In this document: positions 8,534 to 17,150 of the stretch, in pieces
How the letters are laid out: each line of letters opens with the position of its first letter
How positions within the stretch are numbered: the stretch's first letter is position 1
DNA from: Bacillus sp. SD075
GTDB taxonomy: Bacteria > Bacillota > Bacilli > Bacillales > DSM-1321
NCBI RefSeq assembly: GCF_017355165.1
Contig: NZ_JADILK010000019.1
Location: forward strand, 1-64,000
Length of the DNA: 64,000 nt
Reading direction: 5' to 3'
Program-made: the position numbers and the translations under genes
Notes under the pieces: model-generated
Told to the model about the DNA's origin: nothing
The model's input: only the letters and a program-made list of their open reading frames with translations
Databases searched by the model: none

Positions 8534-9448
8534 ATGATTATGTCAGACCTAGCGGGTGCAAGTACAACAGAAATTATGCAGAAGAAGACCCAGCATAAAA
8601 AATTAACACTGAGACAAATATTACAGAGAGGTCTATTAATTACAATCGGTGCGGTTTTGATGGCTGTCGGCCTCGAGATTTTTTTAGTGCCGAATAACGT
8701 AATCGACGGGGGCATAACGGGTATATCGATTATGTTATCCTACATCACTGGATGGAAGCTCGGTATCTTTCTTTTCATTTTGAATCTTCCTTTCTTTTTT
8801 ATCGGTTATAAACAGATCGGAAAAACCTTCGCATTTTCTACTCTTTATGGAATTTTAGTCCTTTCCATTACCACTACATTGCTTCATCATGTACCAGCTT
8901 TCACTCAAGATATCCTCCTAGCGTCCGCTTTCGGCGGTATGATTCTTGGCGTTGGTGTTGGAATGGTCATTCGATATGGCGGCTCATTGGATGGTACAGA
9001 AATACTTGCCATACTCGCTAGTAAGAAGCTTCCTTTTTCCGTTGGGGAGATTGTGATGTTTTTTAATTTATTCATCCTTGGCAGTGCGGGCTTCGTTTTC
9101 TCTTGGGATCGTGCCATGTATTCGATCATAGCTTACTTTGTTGCATATAAAACGATGGATATCGTCATCGCAGGTTTAGACGAATCCAAATTTGTTTGGA
9201 TAATCAGTGATGAATTTGATGATATCGGTGGAGCCATTATGAATCGCCTTGGACGGGGCGTAACCTTTTTAGCTGGTGAAGGTGCTTATTCTGGTGATGA
9301 TAAAAAAGTCATCTTTTGTGTAATAAACAGGCTTGAGGAAGCTAAACTTAAAGAGATAGTCAAAAGCTTCGATCCATCTGCATTTCTTGCTGTAGGGGAC
9401 ATTGCGGAAGTTCGCGGCGGTCGATTCAAGAAAAAAGATATCCACTAA
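8534..9448 (+). CDS. YitT family membrane protein (DUF161-DUF2179)
   Basis: 304 residues. Five or six membrane helices (about 30-200) carry the family signatures EIFLVPNNVIDGGITGIS and GGSLDGTEI. A cytoplasmic C-terminal DUF2179 domain (about 215-295) contains GRGVTFLAGEGAYSGDDKKV. Bacillus has several paralogues (YitT, YpjC, YqfU, YvjA); I cannot say which this is. Their role is not established. The ATG at 8534 lies 8 bases after AGGAG; a second ATG at 8540 is also possible. It is monocistronic, ending in a strong terminator. Confidence 0.9.
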   Translation: MIMSDLAGASTTEIMQKKTQHKKLTLRQILQRGLLITIGAVLMAVGLEIFLVPNNVIDGGITGISIMLSYITGWKLGIFLFILNLPFFFIGYKQIGKTFAFSTLYGILVLSITTTLLHHVPAFTQDILLASAFGGMILGVGVGMVIRYGGSLDGTEILAILASKKLPFSVGEIVMFFNLFILGSAGFVFSWDRAMYSIIAYFVAYKTMDIVIAGLDESKFVWIISDEFDDIGGAIMNRLGRGVTFLAGEGAYSGDDKKVIFCVINRLEEAKLKEIVKSFDPSAFLAVGDIAEVRGGRFKKKDIH

Positions 9449-9490
9449 TCATTCACTTGCTTTTTGCCGCATCCGGTTGGCAAAAAGATA

Positions 9491-9526
9491 AAAAAAGCTG
9501 AAGGGAACTCCCCTTCAGCTTTTTTT
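9491..9526. terminator. Bidirectional terminator
   Basis: A-run, GCTGAAGGG, short loop, CCCTTCAGC and T-run. It is symmetric and lies between the convergent yitT-like and ydjO-like genes, so it can serve both. Confidence 0.92.
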
Positions 9527-9534
9527 ATCCAGCC

Positions 9535-9729
9535 TTAATAGTTTCTTGGATTGTTAATTGCTTGAAGCATTCTGGTGCCGGGTTTCATCTCGCTGCTACA
9601 TAACGGACAAACATGTTCATCATTACTTGTAAAGTTATCGCGAATCCAACCTTTGCAATCTTCTGATGTACATTCCCACACCTTTGTTTCTTCAGGAATG
9701 ATTTCTTCCGTATTATTTCTTCTATACAT
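9535..9729 (-). CDS. YdjO-family cysteine-rich protein, copy 1
   Basis: 64 residues. Two Cys pairs (WECTSEDCKGW and CPLCSSEM) form a likely zinc ribbon, with the family's GW and pre-Cys aromatic positions conserved. B. subtilis YdjO is a cold-inducible protein of this size. I chose the ATG at 9729 because AAGGAG lies about 8 bases upstream; the GTG at 9738 is too close to it. A paralogue lies about 900 bases away on the same strand. Function is unknown, with nucleic-acid or metal binding plausible. Confidence 0.85.
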   Translation of the reverse strand: MYRRNNTEEIIPEETKVWECTSEDCKGWIRDNFTSNDEHVCPLCSSEMKPGTRMLQAINNPRNY

Positions 9730-9739
9730 ATATCTCACT

Positions 9740-10606
9740 CCTTAGAATTGAATTGACTCCGTCCTGAATAACAGATCACAAGCCATAAAGATAAAAGAAG
9801 AATAGATGGCGTTTAATCTAAATCGTGAGTAAATACCCATTCGCAAATCTAAGTTTTGATAATTGTTCTTTCATCCAAACTTTGAATGGGAAGAACTTGA
9901 GATTACGACATGAATTTTAAATATCTCTTTATCCATTATATCATATATATGCTGTATATATATGAGTAAAGATTCTAAATAAGAAATGATTCCTTTATAA
10001 TGTCAGTTCTAATCCAGATAAAAAATGAAACACAGTCCCTGACCTACCCTTCAAGATAATAGGGACTGTGCTGTTTAAGAATCCATTCCATATGGTTCTT
10101 CCTGCTCGTTCGGTGAACATTTCAAAACGAATTGAGCATGAGAGTAATTTTTAGTGCCAAAACCTAAAACAATGAAAGCCCTGCCTCTCTCCCATCCATA
10201 CGGTTCCTAGACCGTGCCTGCGAGAATCAGATAAAAGCTTGTAAGTACATGTTTATTAATTAAAACCGTCCGTAATTCCAATTGGGTAGATTAAATTCCA
10301 AAAGATAAATGGTACATAGAAGTAAGTTAATGAAGAACAGAAATGGATCGAGGAAAATACTTGGTGATTACATGTATTTCTTTTTTCTAGATGTGTTTAA
10401 CTTGTTTCTACTTCATCATGAAATGATGAAAAATTATTTTATTAATAAAAATGTTACTTTAAATTACCCTCCAGTGCATTCTTTTCATAACACTGAAATT
10501 TAATAGTACCATACATATTTTTATATGTAAAGCATTAATCCAGAATGAAACCACTCCGGCACTTCTTTCTTAAAATAAAAAATAAAGAGGCTATGATTCA
10601 CCTCTT
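9740..10606. other. 870-base spacer between the two ydjO paralogues
   Basis: No convincing gene. It holds a hairpin with perfect 10-base arms, CACAGTCCCT at 10032-10041 and its inverse at 10062-10071, without a clear T-run. An open frame at 10309-10503 on the + strand lacks a ribosome site and recognisable composition, so I do not call it. The rest may contain a long leader of the downstream ydjO-like gene. Confidence 0.5.
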
Positions 10607-10813
10607 TTATTTAAACGCATTATACTCATTTTCAATTTTTGGAAGTTCCCTTACTTCCTCAACTAATTGACTTCCACACATTGGGCAATCATAGTTTTCC
10701 GAGGCAAAGTCTTTTCTCATCCAACCATTGCAATCTGCTGATCCGCATGCATATACTATCGTATCTTCCATAACGATTTCTGGTTCCTCTGAATTCTTTT
10801 TACCAAAATACAT
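10607..10813 (-). CDS. YdjO-family cysteine-rich protein, copy 2
   Basis: 68 residues with the same layout as its neighbour: YACGSADCNGW, then FASENYDCPMCGSQL, giving four Cys for one zinc ribbon. The core (CNGWMRKDFAS) is closer to the B. subtilis YdjO pattern than copy 1 is. The ATG at 10813 sits 6 bases after AGAGGAGG; a TTG at 10819 is less likely. It lies directly downstream of recQ on the same strand with about 125 bases between them, and could be co-transcribed or separate. Confidence 0.85.
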   Translation of the reverse strand: MYFGKKNSEEPEIVMEDTIVYACGSADCNGWMRKDFASENYDCPMCGSQLVEEVRELPKIENEYNAFK

Positions 10814-10938
10814 GAGCAACCTCCTCTTTTTATATATAGACTCTGATTAAAGGCTCGAAATTTCACCTTTTTATCATTCCTAGTATACGCATTAAACCAA
10901 TTTCTTATTTATTCAATGAAAAAATTAACCAAAAAACC

Positions 10939-13065
10939 TTAACACCTTTCGCTTTCCAACCCCGCTTTAACCAAGATCGCTTTAATCATGAAGTAGGAAA
11001 TATGCTCAGGCAGTACTTCTTTTAGTGGTTTCAATTTTTCAGAATCCAATTGTTTCGCAGTTTCCAAAACTAGATCATACTCTTTATCCAAGAAAATCTC
11101 TTCCCATTTGATTTCCAAGTGTTCTTCTGCACACTTTAATAAATGATTTTCAATTGAAATGGAAGACAGTCCTCTCAAAGTCCCAATTTCCTTGATTGAT
11201 TTGCCTTCCTGATATAAGCGATAGCTTTCTAAGTGAGATGGTTTAGTAGCCCGCTTTACTGATTCCTTTGTAACCATAGTATTCGTTTCTAATTCAGGAT
11301 GTGCCTGTACATAATGGGAAATCTCCTGTAAGAACACGGATCCGAAGCGTTCGAACTTCTGCATGCCTACACCTTTAACTTCCAGGAATTCTTTTTCCGT
11401 CATCGGCAGTTTGAGGGCCATATCTTTCAAGGATGCATCGGAAAAAATAATAAAGGGCGGTACATTTTCCTTACTTGCCAATTCTTTTCTTAACTGTCTC
11501 AACTCTTCGAACAATCCATGATCCGCACTGATGCTGCTTACTTTTTTCATTTCCTTACGCAGAACTTTTTTCTGTCCCAATAGCACTTCCCTGCCAGCAT
11601 TGGTAACCTTAAGGACCGGAAACTGGCCTCCCGTCATTTCGATGTACTGTTTCGCTGTCAGGAAATCAATGAATTTACCTACCTCCTTCGCAGATTGATC
11701 ATTGATGATTCCATAGGTTGAAAGCTTCTGAAATCCGAACTCTTCCATTTTCTTATTGCGTGATCCCGTAAGCACTTGGGAAATCATCGTTTTACCGAAT
11801 CGCTCACCCATACGTAACATGCATGAAAGGACCATCTGTGCCTGTGTAGTCACTTCAACAGAGTCACGTTTATCTGTACAATTTTCGCAATGACCGCAAT
11901 CGTCTGGGTTTTCTTCTCCGAAGTATCTAAGGATGAAGGCTTGCAAGCACCCCTCGGTAAAACAATAATCCTTCATTCTGTTCAATTTTTTCAATTCCTG
12001 GGATTGCCACTCCTCCGAGGGATTTGATTGATCAATCAAAAAACGCTGTATCTGCATATCCTGAGGGGAATATAAGAGGATACATTCACTATCCAAGCCA
12101 TCCCTCCCTGCACGGCCCGCTTCCTGATAATAACTCTCCATGTTTTTTGGGGTTTGGTAATGGATGACATACCTAACATTCGACTTATCTATTCCCATCC
12201 CAAAGGCAGAAGTAGCTACCATCAAGGGAACGTCATCACGAATGAATTGGTCTTGCTGTTCCGACCGGTCTTGTTCATTCATACCAGCATGGTATCGACC
12301 TGTTTTGAATCCGGCTTTAATAAGCTTGGTATGCAAGGAATCGACTTCTTTCCTAGTGGCTGCATATATGATACCCGATTCATTTTTGTTTTTTTCTAAA
12401 TAACGCATTAAAAACCGTCCGCGATTTTCTTCTTTCACAACGGAAAAGAACAGGTTATCTCTGGAAAAACCCGTTGATATTGTATGCTGCGCTGAAATTC
12501 CTAGCGACTGACATATATCATCGGTCACATGCGGTGTGGCTGTTGCCGTTAATGCGAGGACAGTCGGAGCTGATGGCATATTTTTCAATAAGGTTTTGAT
12601 TTTTAAGTAACTTGGTCTGAAGTCATGACCCCATTGAGATATGCAGTGGGCCTCATCAATGGCAACCAATGAAATTTCCACATTAAAAAGATCCTGTTGA
12701 AATGAAGGATTTTCCAAACGTTCAGGTGCTACATAAACCAACTTAAATCTGCCTTGCTTAATATCGTTCATTCTTTTGGATGATTCTAACCCAGATATGG
12801 AGCTATTGAGAAATGTGGCATCAATCCCATTTTGTTCGAGGGCATCTACTTGGTCCTTCATCAAAGATATAAGTGGGGATATCACGAGTGTTACACCGGG
12901 TAACAGAAGGGCTGGTATTTGGTAACATATTGATTTACCTCCGCCTGTAGGCATGATTCCCGCTGTGTTGATTCCTCCCAAAACCTGTTCGATAATCTGT
13001 TCCTGACCTTTTCGGAATGACTCATAACCAAAGTATTCTTGTAAATAATCACGTGCTTTTTCCAT
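10939..13065 (-). CDS. recQ: ATP-dependent DNA helicase RecQ
   Basis: About 708 residues, a full-length RecQ that unwinds DNA 3' to 5' in recombination and fork repair. Visible motifs are GGGKS at about 41-45, the helicase box DEAHCISQWGHDFRPSY, motif VI QEAGRAGRDG, the zinc-binding Cys cluster CLQAFILRYFGE with CGHCENC, an RQC winged helix, an HRDC domain (about 530-600, with EVKGVG) and a C-terminal helix-turn-helix tail (SYRLYQEGKSIKEI). The start is the ATG at 13065, or the TTG at 13068, which is better spaced from AGGAGGAG. Confidence 0.93.
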   Translation of the reverse strand: MEKARDYLQEYFGYESFRKGQEQIIEQVLGGINTAGIMPTGGGKSICYQIPALLLPGVTLVISPLISLMKDQVDALEQNGIDATFLNSSISGLESSKRMNDIKQGRFKLVYVAPERLENPSFQQDLFNVEISLVAIDEAHCISQWGHDFRPSYLKIKTLLKNMPSAPTVLALTATATPHVTDDICQSLGISAQHTISTGFSRDNLFFSVVKEENRGRFLMRYLEKNKNESGIIYAATRKEVDSLHTKLIKAGFKTGRYHAGMNEQDRSEQQDQFIRDDVPLMVATSAFGMGIDKSNVRYVIHYQTPKNMESYYQEAGRAGRDGLDSECILLYSPQDMQIQRFLIDQSNPSEEWQSQELKKLNRMKDYCFTEGCLQAFILRYFGEENPDDCGHCENCTDKRDSVEVTTQAQMVLSCMLRMGERFGKTMISQVLTGSRNKKMEEFGFQKLSTYGIINDQSAKEVGKFIDFLTAKQYIEMTGGQFPVLKVTNAGREVLLGQKKVLRKEMKKVSSISADHGLFEELRQLRKELASKENVPPFIIFSDASLKDMALKLPMTEKEFLEVKGVGMQKFERFGSVFLQEISHYVQAHPELETNTMVTKESVKRATKPSHLESYRLYQEGKSIKEIGTLRGLSSISIENHLLKCAEEHLEIKWEEIFLDKEYDLVLETAKQLDSEKLKPLKEVLPEHISYFMIKAILVKAGLESERC

Positions 13066-13154
13066 CAATTTACTACTCCTCCTATTTACCTTGTAAGGAT
13101 TTATAAGGATCTATATCTTTCATTGTACCTGCTTTTCCCGTGAACCAAAAGGAC

Positions 13155-13192
13155 AAAAAAAGCAGACACATTATGTTTGTGTCTGCTTTTTT
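13155..13192. terminator. Bidirectional terminator after the yocH-like gene
   Basis: GCAGACACA (13162-13170) pairs with TGTGTCTGC (13178-13186), flanked by A-run and T-run. It serves the minus-strand LysM-3D gene ending at 13223. Confidence 0.9.
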
Positions 13193-13222
13193 CAATATAT
13201 AAACATATGTTGCATGATTTAA

Positions 13223-14071
13223 TTAATTCAGGATTTGAACTTTGACGTTTTTAACGCCCCAATTCACGGCATCTTTTTCGTTTGGTACAAAAATGTCCAC
13301 TCTATTCCCTTTGATGGCACTGCCTGTATCAGCTGCCGTCGCATAGCCATAACCCTCTACATAAACTTTAGATCCAAGCGGAATGACTGATGGATCCACG
13401 GAAATCACTTTTGCATCAGGATTAGCTTTCAAGTTAACTCCTGTGGCTGTTGTACCGCTGCAGCCTTGACAATCAGCCGTATAGGCAGTTGCTCTAACAG
13501 TGATCTCTTTTTCGATTCCTGCTTGATTGTTGGACTCATTTGTGACTGTTTTTTCTGATGAGTCTGCTGGTTCCGATTTTTCAACCGGCTTTGTTTGTTT
13601 TGCTGGTTCCGATTGTTCTACTGGTTTTGTTTGTTTTGTTTGTTTTGTTTGTTTTACGGGTGCAGCTTGCTCTGATTTCTGTGCAGGCTCTACACTTGCA
13701 GCTTCGACTTTGTTAGCTGCAGGTTTAATGACCAGTTCTTGACCAGGATGGATTGTATCTGAATTTAAACCGTTCCAAGATTTAATAGCATCTACCGCTA
13801 CATCATATTTGTCTGCAATTTCCGATAATGTGTCCCCTGACTTTACTTTATAATGCTCTTCTTGAGAAATATGTATGGTTTCTCCGGCATAAATCGCGTC
13901 TGAAGACAAATCGTTCCAAGATTTAATATCTTCTATTGATACTTTATATGTTTGAGATATCCCCCATAATGTGTCTCCATCTTTCACTTTGACATCTTCT
14001 GCTTGTACCGGAATTGTGAATGCACCGGATATTGCAGCCGCTGCCGCTAACGATAAGATTGATTTTTTCAT
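13223..14071 (-). CDS. yocH: Secreted LysM-3D cell wall protein (YocH-like)
   Basis: 282 residues. Signal peptide with a cut near VQA-ED (about residue 24), two LysM repeats (about 26-70 and 73-115), a low-complexity linker (about 120-190) with repeated KQTK and KPVE/KSEP units, and a C-terminal 3D domain (about 190-282) with AYTA, ADTGSAIKG and VDIF. B. subtilis YocH has the same two-LysM plus 3D layout and size. It is a secreted wall-binding muralytic protein controlled by WalR. A WalR-like box and a sigma-A-like promoter lie upstream here. AGGAGG precedes the ATG. Confidence 0.88.
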   Translation of the reverse strand: MKKSILSLAAAAAISGAFTIPVQAEDVKVKDGDTLWGISQTYKVSIEDIKSWNDLSSDAIYAGETIHISQEEHYKVKSGDTLSEIADKYDVAVDAIKSWNGLNSDTIHPGQELVIKPAANKVEAASVEPAQKSEQAAPVKQTKQTKQTKPVEQSEPAKQTKPVEKSEPADSSEKTVTNESNNQAGIEKEITVRATAYTADCQGCSGTTATGVNLKANPDAKVISVDPSVIPLGSKVYVEGYGYATAADTGSAIKGNRVDIFVPNEKDAVNWGVKNVKVQILN

Positions 14072-14120
14072 ATGTTGTTACCTCCTTGTGAGCTACTTTA
14101 TAAGCTACGAGTTAAATCTT

Positions 14121-14149
14121 AACATAGTTCTTTTCCATACAAAGAACAA
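14121..14149 (-). promoter_or_regulatory. Candidate sigma-A promoter of the yocH-like gene
   Basis: On the minus strand, TTGTTC (14149-14144), a 17-base spacer and TATGTT (14126-14121), about 50 bases before the start codon. Confidence 0.45.
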
Positions 14150-14184
14150 ACAGATAAAGAATAGATGACAAACATCACAGTAAG

Positions 14185-14201
14185 ATAACGGGACTATAAC
14201 A
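14185..14201 (-). promoter_or_regulatory. WalR-like box
   Basis: The minus strand reads TGTTAT, five bases, CGTTAT. The WalR consensus is a TGTWAH direct repeat with a 5-base gap, so only one position deviates. It sits about 36 bases upstream of the candidate -35, as expected for an activator. Confidence 0.5.
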
Positions 14202-14328
14202 AGATTTTATAATATTCTGAAATATAATCATTTTCCAATTATTCTCCTTTCCATATCTAGGAAGTCATATTATGCATTACCATGGCATAAGAATTAAAGG
14301 CTATATCTTTACAAAGGAGGTATTTTTT

Positions 14329-14562
14329 GTGACTCGCGAAAAGACTTTTACCTTAGTTAAATCATATAAACCTTTCCATAGTAAATTCGATCCGTGCCCG
14401 CCTATTGGGAGAAAGTACTACAGGACACCTCCTAATTTGTATATTAATTTTCAACCGCCGAATCTGGAGCAGTTCACACCTGAGGAAGCTTTGAAATACG
14501 GTACACTTTGGAAATTCTTTTATGACTTTTATGATAATCCATATCGGGAAAGGGAGACATAA
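14329..14562 (+). CDS. cotJA: Spore coat associated protein CotJA
   Basis: 77 residues rich in Pro, Phe and Tyr (FHSKFDPCPPIGRKYYRTPP, FYDFYDNPY), the known CotJA pattern. It is a small spore-coat component made in the mother cell. I chose the GTG at 14329 because AAAGGAGG lies about 8 bases before it. The in-frame ATG at 14272 has no ribosome site and would add 19 unrelated residues. It is the first gene of cotJABC; its TAA directly abuts the cotJB ATG. A CATATTAT at 14266-14273 resembles a sigma-E/K -10 element. Confidence 0.9.
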   Translation: MTREKTFTLVKSYKPFHSKFDPCPPIGRKYYRTPPNLYINFQPPNLEQFTPEEALKYGTLWKFFYDFYDNPYRERET

Positions 14563-14829
14563 ATGAATAAGAAACTGGATGATGAATATTATCAGTTGCT
14601 TGAGCAAATACAGGCTGCGGATTTCGTGCTTGTCGAGTTGGCTCTTTATTTGGATACACATCCTAACGATCAGCAAGCATTACAGCAATTCAATCAATTT
14701 CATGAATACTCCAACCAATTGAAATCGGTTTTCGAGCCTAAATATGGTCCATTATTGGGTTTTGGAAACAGTCCAAGCCATGAAAATAAATGGGAATGGG
14801 GCCAAGGCCCTTGGCCATGGCAGGTATAA
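14563..14829 (+). CDS. cotJB: Spore coat protein CotJB
   Basis: 88 residues, mostly helical ([27 protein letters not shown]) with a Trp/Gly/Pro-rich tail ([10 protein letters not shown]). Family members occur only between cotJA and cotJC in spore formers and help place the CotJ proteins in the coat. It is translationally adjacent to cotJA (no gap) and 12 bases before cotJC. Confidence 0.92.
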   Translation: MNKKLDDEYYQLLEQIQAADFVLVELALYLDTHPNDQQALQQFNQFHEYSNQLKSVFEPKYGPLLGFGNSPSHENKWEWGQGPWPWQV

Positions 14830-14841
14830 GGAGAGATATCT

Positions 14842-15411
14842 ATGTGGGTGTATGAAAAGAAGCTGCAATATCCAGTTAAAGTAAGAGACTGTAATCCTCG
14901 TTTGGCAAAATATTTAATCGAACAATACGGGGGTGCTGATGGTGAGTTGGCTGCAGCCCTCCGATATTTAAATCAACGATATACAATTCCTGATAAAGTG
15001 ATTGGCCTGCTTACGGATATCGGGACGGAAGAATTTGCCCATCTGGAAATGATCGCCACGATGATTTATAAGCTTACAAAAGACGCCACCCCTCAACAAA
15101 TGGCTGCAGCTGGCCTAGGTGACCATTATGCCAATCATGATAGTGCCCTTTTTTATCATGACGCAGCAGGAAATCCATTTACTGCCACATATATCCAAGC
15201 CAAAGGTGATCCAATTGCAGATTTATATGAAGATATCGCTGCTGAAGAGAAGGCCAGAGCAACCTATCAGTGGTTGATCGACATCTCGGATGATCCTGAT
15301 ATCAATGACTCACTCAGGTTTTTGCGTGAGAGGGAAATTATCCATTCGATGAGGTTTAGGGAAGCTGTGGAGATTTTAAAAGAAGAAAAAGGTAAAAAGA
15401 AGTTTTTTTAA
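14842..15411 (+). CDS. cotJC: Spore coat protein CotJC (manganese catalase-like)
   Basis: 189 residues of the dimanganese catalase fold. Conserved metal-ligand contexts are visible: DIGTEEFAHLEM, DIAAEEKARATYQWL and EREIIHSMRF, each with Glu and His in place. CotJC in Bacillus is a coat protein, and related proteins have catalase activity that protects the spore from peroxide. Last gene of the operon, with GGAGAGA before the ATG and a strong terminator 10-20 bases after the stop. Confidence 0.93.
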   Translation: MWVYEKKLQYPVKVRDCNPRLAKYLIEQYGGADGELAAALRYLNQRYTIPDKVIGLLTDIGTEEFAHLEMIATMIYKLTKDATPQQMAAAGLGDHYANHDSALFYHDAAGNPFTATYIQAKGDPIADLYEDIAAEEKARATYQWLIDISDDPDINDSLRFLREREIIHSMRFREAVEILKEEKGKKKFF

Positions 15412-15423
15412 TGAAATTCACAT

Positions 15424-15458
15424 AAAAAAGCAGCGGAGAAAAATCCGCTGCCTTTTTT
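15424..15458. terminator. Bidirectional terminator between cotJC and the cvfB-like gene
   Basis: GCAGCGGA (15430-15437) pairs with TCCGCTGC (15444-15451), with A-run and T-run flanks. It separates convergent genes. Confidence 0.92.
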
Positions 15459-16329
15459 ATTTACGGTCTGAAGAATATGTCCATCCATCTTCCTGGTAAA
15501 TCTTTTCTTCCTTCATCAGTTTACCGAGAGCACGCTTGAACGCTCCCTTGCTTAAACCGAAGTGAAACTTGATATCATCAGGTGGCGTTTTGTCGCCATA
15601 AGGCATTGCACCGCCGCGATTCATTAAATAAGTGAAAATGACATCAGCATCTTCCCCCATCAGATCTTGTTTAAAAGGGATTAAAGAAACGTTAAGCGTT
15701 CCATCTTCTTTACTATCAATGACGCGCCCTTCAACTAATTCACCAAGGCGGGGCTCCTCCTTGCGTTCACTTTCGTGAATGAAACAGCGGTATCCTTCTT
15801 GTGATATAAAGAAAGAACCAACCATAAGCAAACGATAGACATTTCCCTTAATACTGGTGTTTCGGACTCCTTTTAAAGGAGCTGTCACTGCAATCTCCTG
15901 AATTACATCTTCCGTTGCAAGTTTACCAAACAGGCGGTCATTACGATCTGTCTTAAGGGATACATATAGACGATCACCAACCTCAGGCCATAAACGATCA
16001 ATATTAGGAAGGTCGTCCAATGATACAAGAATATCTTTGGAAAGACCGATGTCCACAAAAACACCCAGTTTCCTTTTCACATTGACAACTTCTGCCCAGC
16101 CATACTGATCAATCTGAATTTCGGGTATCTTCATTGTCGCTGTTAGCCTTGCTTGTTTGTCATGGTAGATAAACACAGTTACTTCATCGCCAAGCTCAAG
16201 TTCCGTTCCTTCACTCATTTCATTATGATGAAGTAAGACATCTTCTGAACCATCCGTTAAAAACCATCCGAAATCAGCCTTACGTTCCACTTCTAACTCT
16301 ACAGCCATGCCGGCCTGAATTTTTTGCAT
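15457..16329 (-). CDS. CvfB/YitL-like S1 RNA-binding protein
   Basis: 290 residues. The protein is built from S1-like OB folds (about 1-60, 65-130 and 145-215) followed by a winged-helix domain (about 230-290; FHFGLSKGAFKRALGKLMKE). This is the arrangement of Staphylococcus aureus CvfB and B. subtilis YitL, RNA-binding proteins that influence virulence or gene expression. AGGAGG precedes the ATG at 16329. The last codons lie against the shared terminator. Confidence 0.88.
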   Translation of the reverse strand: MQKIQAGMAVELEVERKADFGWFLTDGSEDVLLHHNEMSEGTELELGDEVTVFIYHDKQARLTATMKIPEIQIDQYGWAEVVNVKRKLGVFVDIGLSKDILVSLDDLPNIDRLWPEVGDRLYVSLKTDRNDRLFGKLATEDVIQEIAVTAPLKGVRNTSIKGNVYRLLMVGSFFISQEGYRCFIHESERKEEPRLGELVEGRVIDSKEDGTLNVSLIPFKQDLMGEDADVIFTYLMNRGGAMPYGDKTPPDDIKFHFGLSKGAFKRALGKLMKEEKIYQEDGWTYSSDRK

Positions 16330-16433
16330 GTATAAAAATCCTCCTGTAACTTACCTTTACCTACAATTGTACCCAATTATTTATTTTTCCAACATATTTG
16401 AATTTATCATTTTTTTGTTGTTCTGTATACCTA

Positions 16434-17120
16434 TTACGGTTTTTTATTTTTTATCCTTATATCTTCATGGAATGCCTGCGGGACAAGAAACTGCCCTTGT
16501 TTACCGTTACTTAACAAGGTATTCATGATCACGTTGGATACTTGGCCCGTTTTATACGGTTTAACTAAAAAATCCATACCTCCCAAGGAAATTCCCTTCT
16601 CTCTTTCGTCAAGTGCGGTCGATACAAAAAACGAGCAACTCATTCAAGTTAGAGGATCCTTTTAATTCCCTCATCATCGTCCAGCCGCTCATCTCTGCCT
16701 CTTCAAGAAAGTTATCCGATACGATGGCATCCGGAGGCGGGATTTTTAGCTTTTGAAATGCCTTTCTACTACTTTTGAAATAGCTGACCTAAAGGCACTG
16801 TCCACCAATTCATAGTTTACCAGTTCCGTCAACCCAAAGTCCGTTCGTCCAATACGCTTGCGATCTGAATTTTCGACCCTATAAAATTACTGGAATAAAT
16901 GCGGCTGTGATTCTTTTGTGATGCCTAAACCCTGCCCCATCCGGAGAATATTTGATTGCATAACTTAACAAGTTGGAAAGGGCTTGTTTGATTTTTAAGC
17001 GATCCCCTGGAATCTTTGGTTTCGATATGGATCCGAATATCATACTGTGCTGGATTTATTTTCAAATGTTCAATATATCTGTTTACTAGACTCCATTTTG
17101 CAAATAGAATTCCATCCATA
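16434..17120 (-). pseudogene. Decayed histidine kinase / response regulator remnant
   Basis: Read on the minus strand, three frames carry pieces of one two-component protein. At about 17000-16930 a frame reads QALSNLLSYAIKYSPDG, the N-box of a HATPase_c domain. At about 16740-16630 comes a receiver-like stretch (DAIVSDNFLEEA, SGWTMMRELKG). It then shifts frame into STALDEREKGISLGGMDFLV and KPYKTGQVSNVI, the receiver C-terminal half with its conserved KP. Stops and frameshifts separate the pieces, so no full protein can be made. It lies just downstream of the HPt-REC-GGDEF-REC gene and may once have been its partner. Confidence 0.75.
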
Positions 17121-17150
17121 TTCCATCACTGTATATCGTTTTGGCAAGAT

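Noticed and set aside
10309-10503. 64-codon open frame on the + strand
   Set aside because: No ribosome site, low-complexity Phe/Asn/Met composition and no recognisable family.
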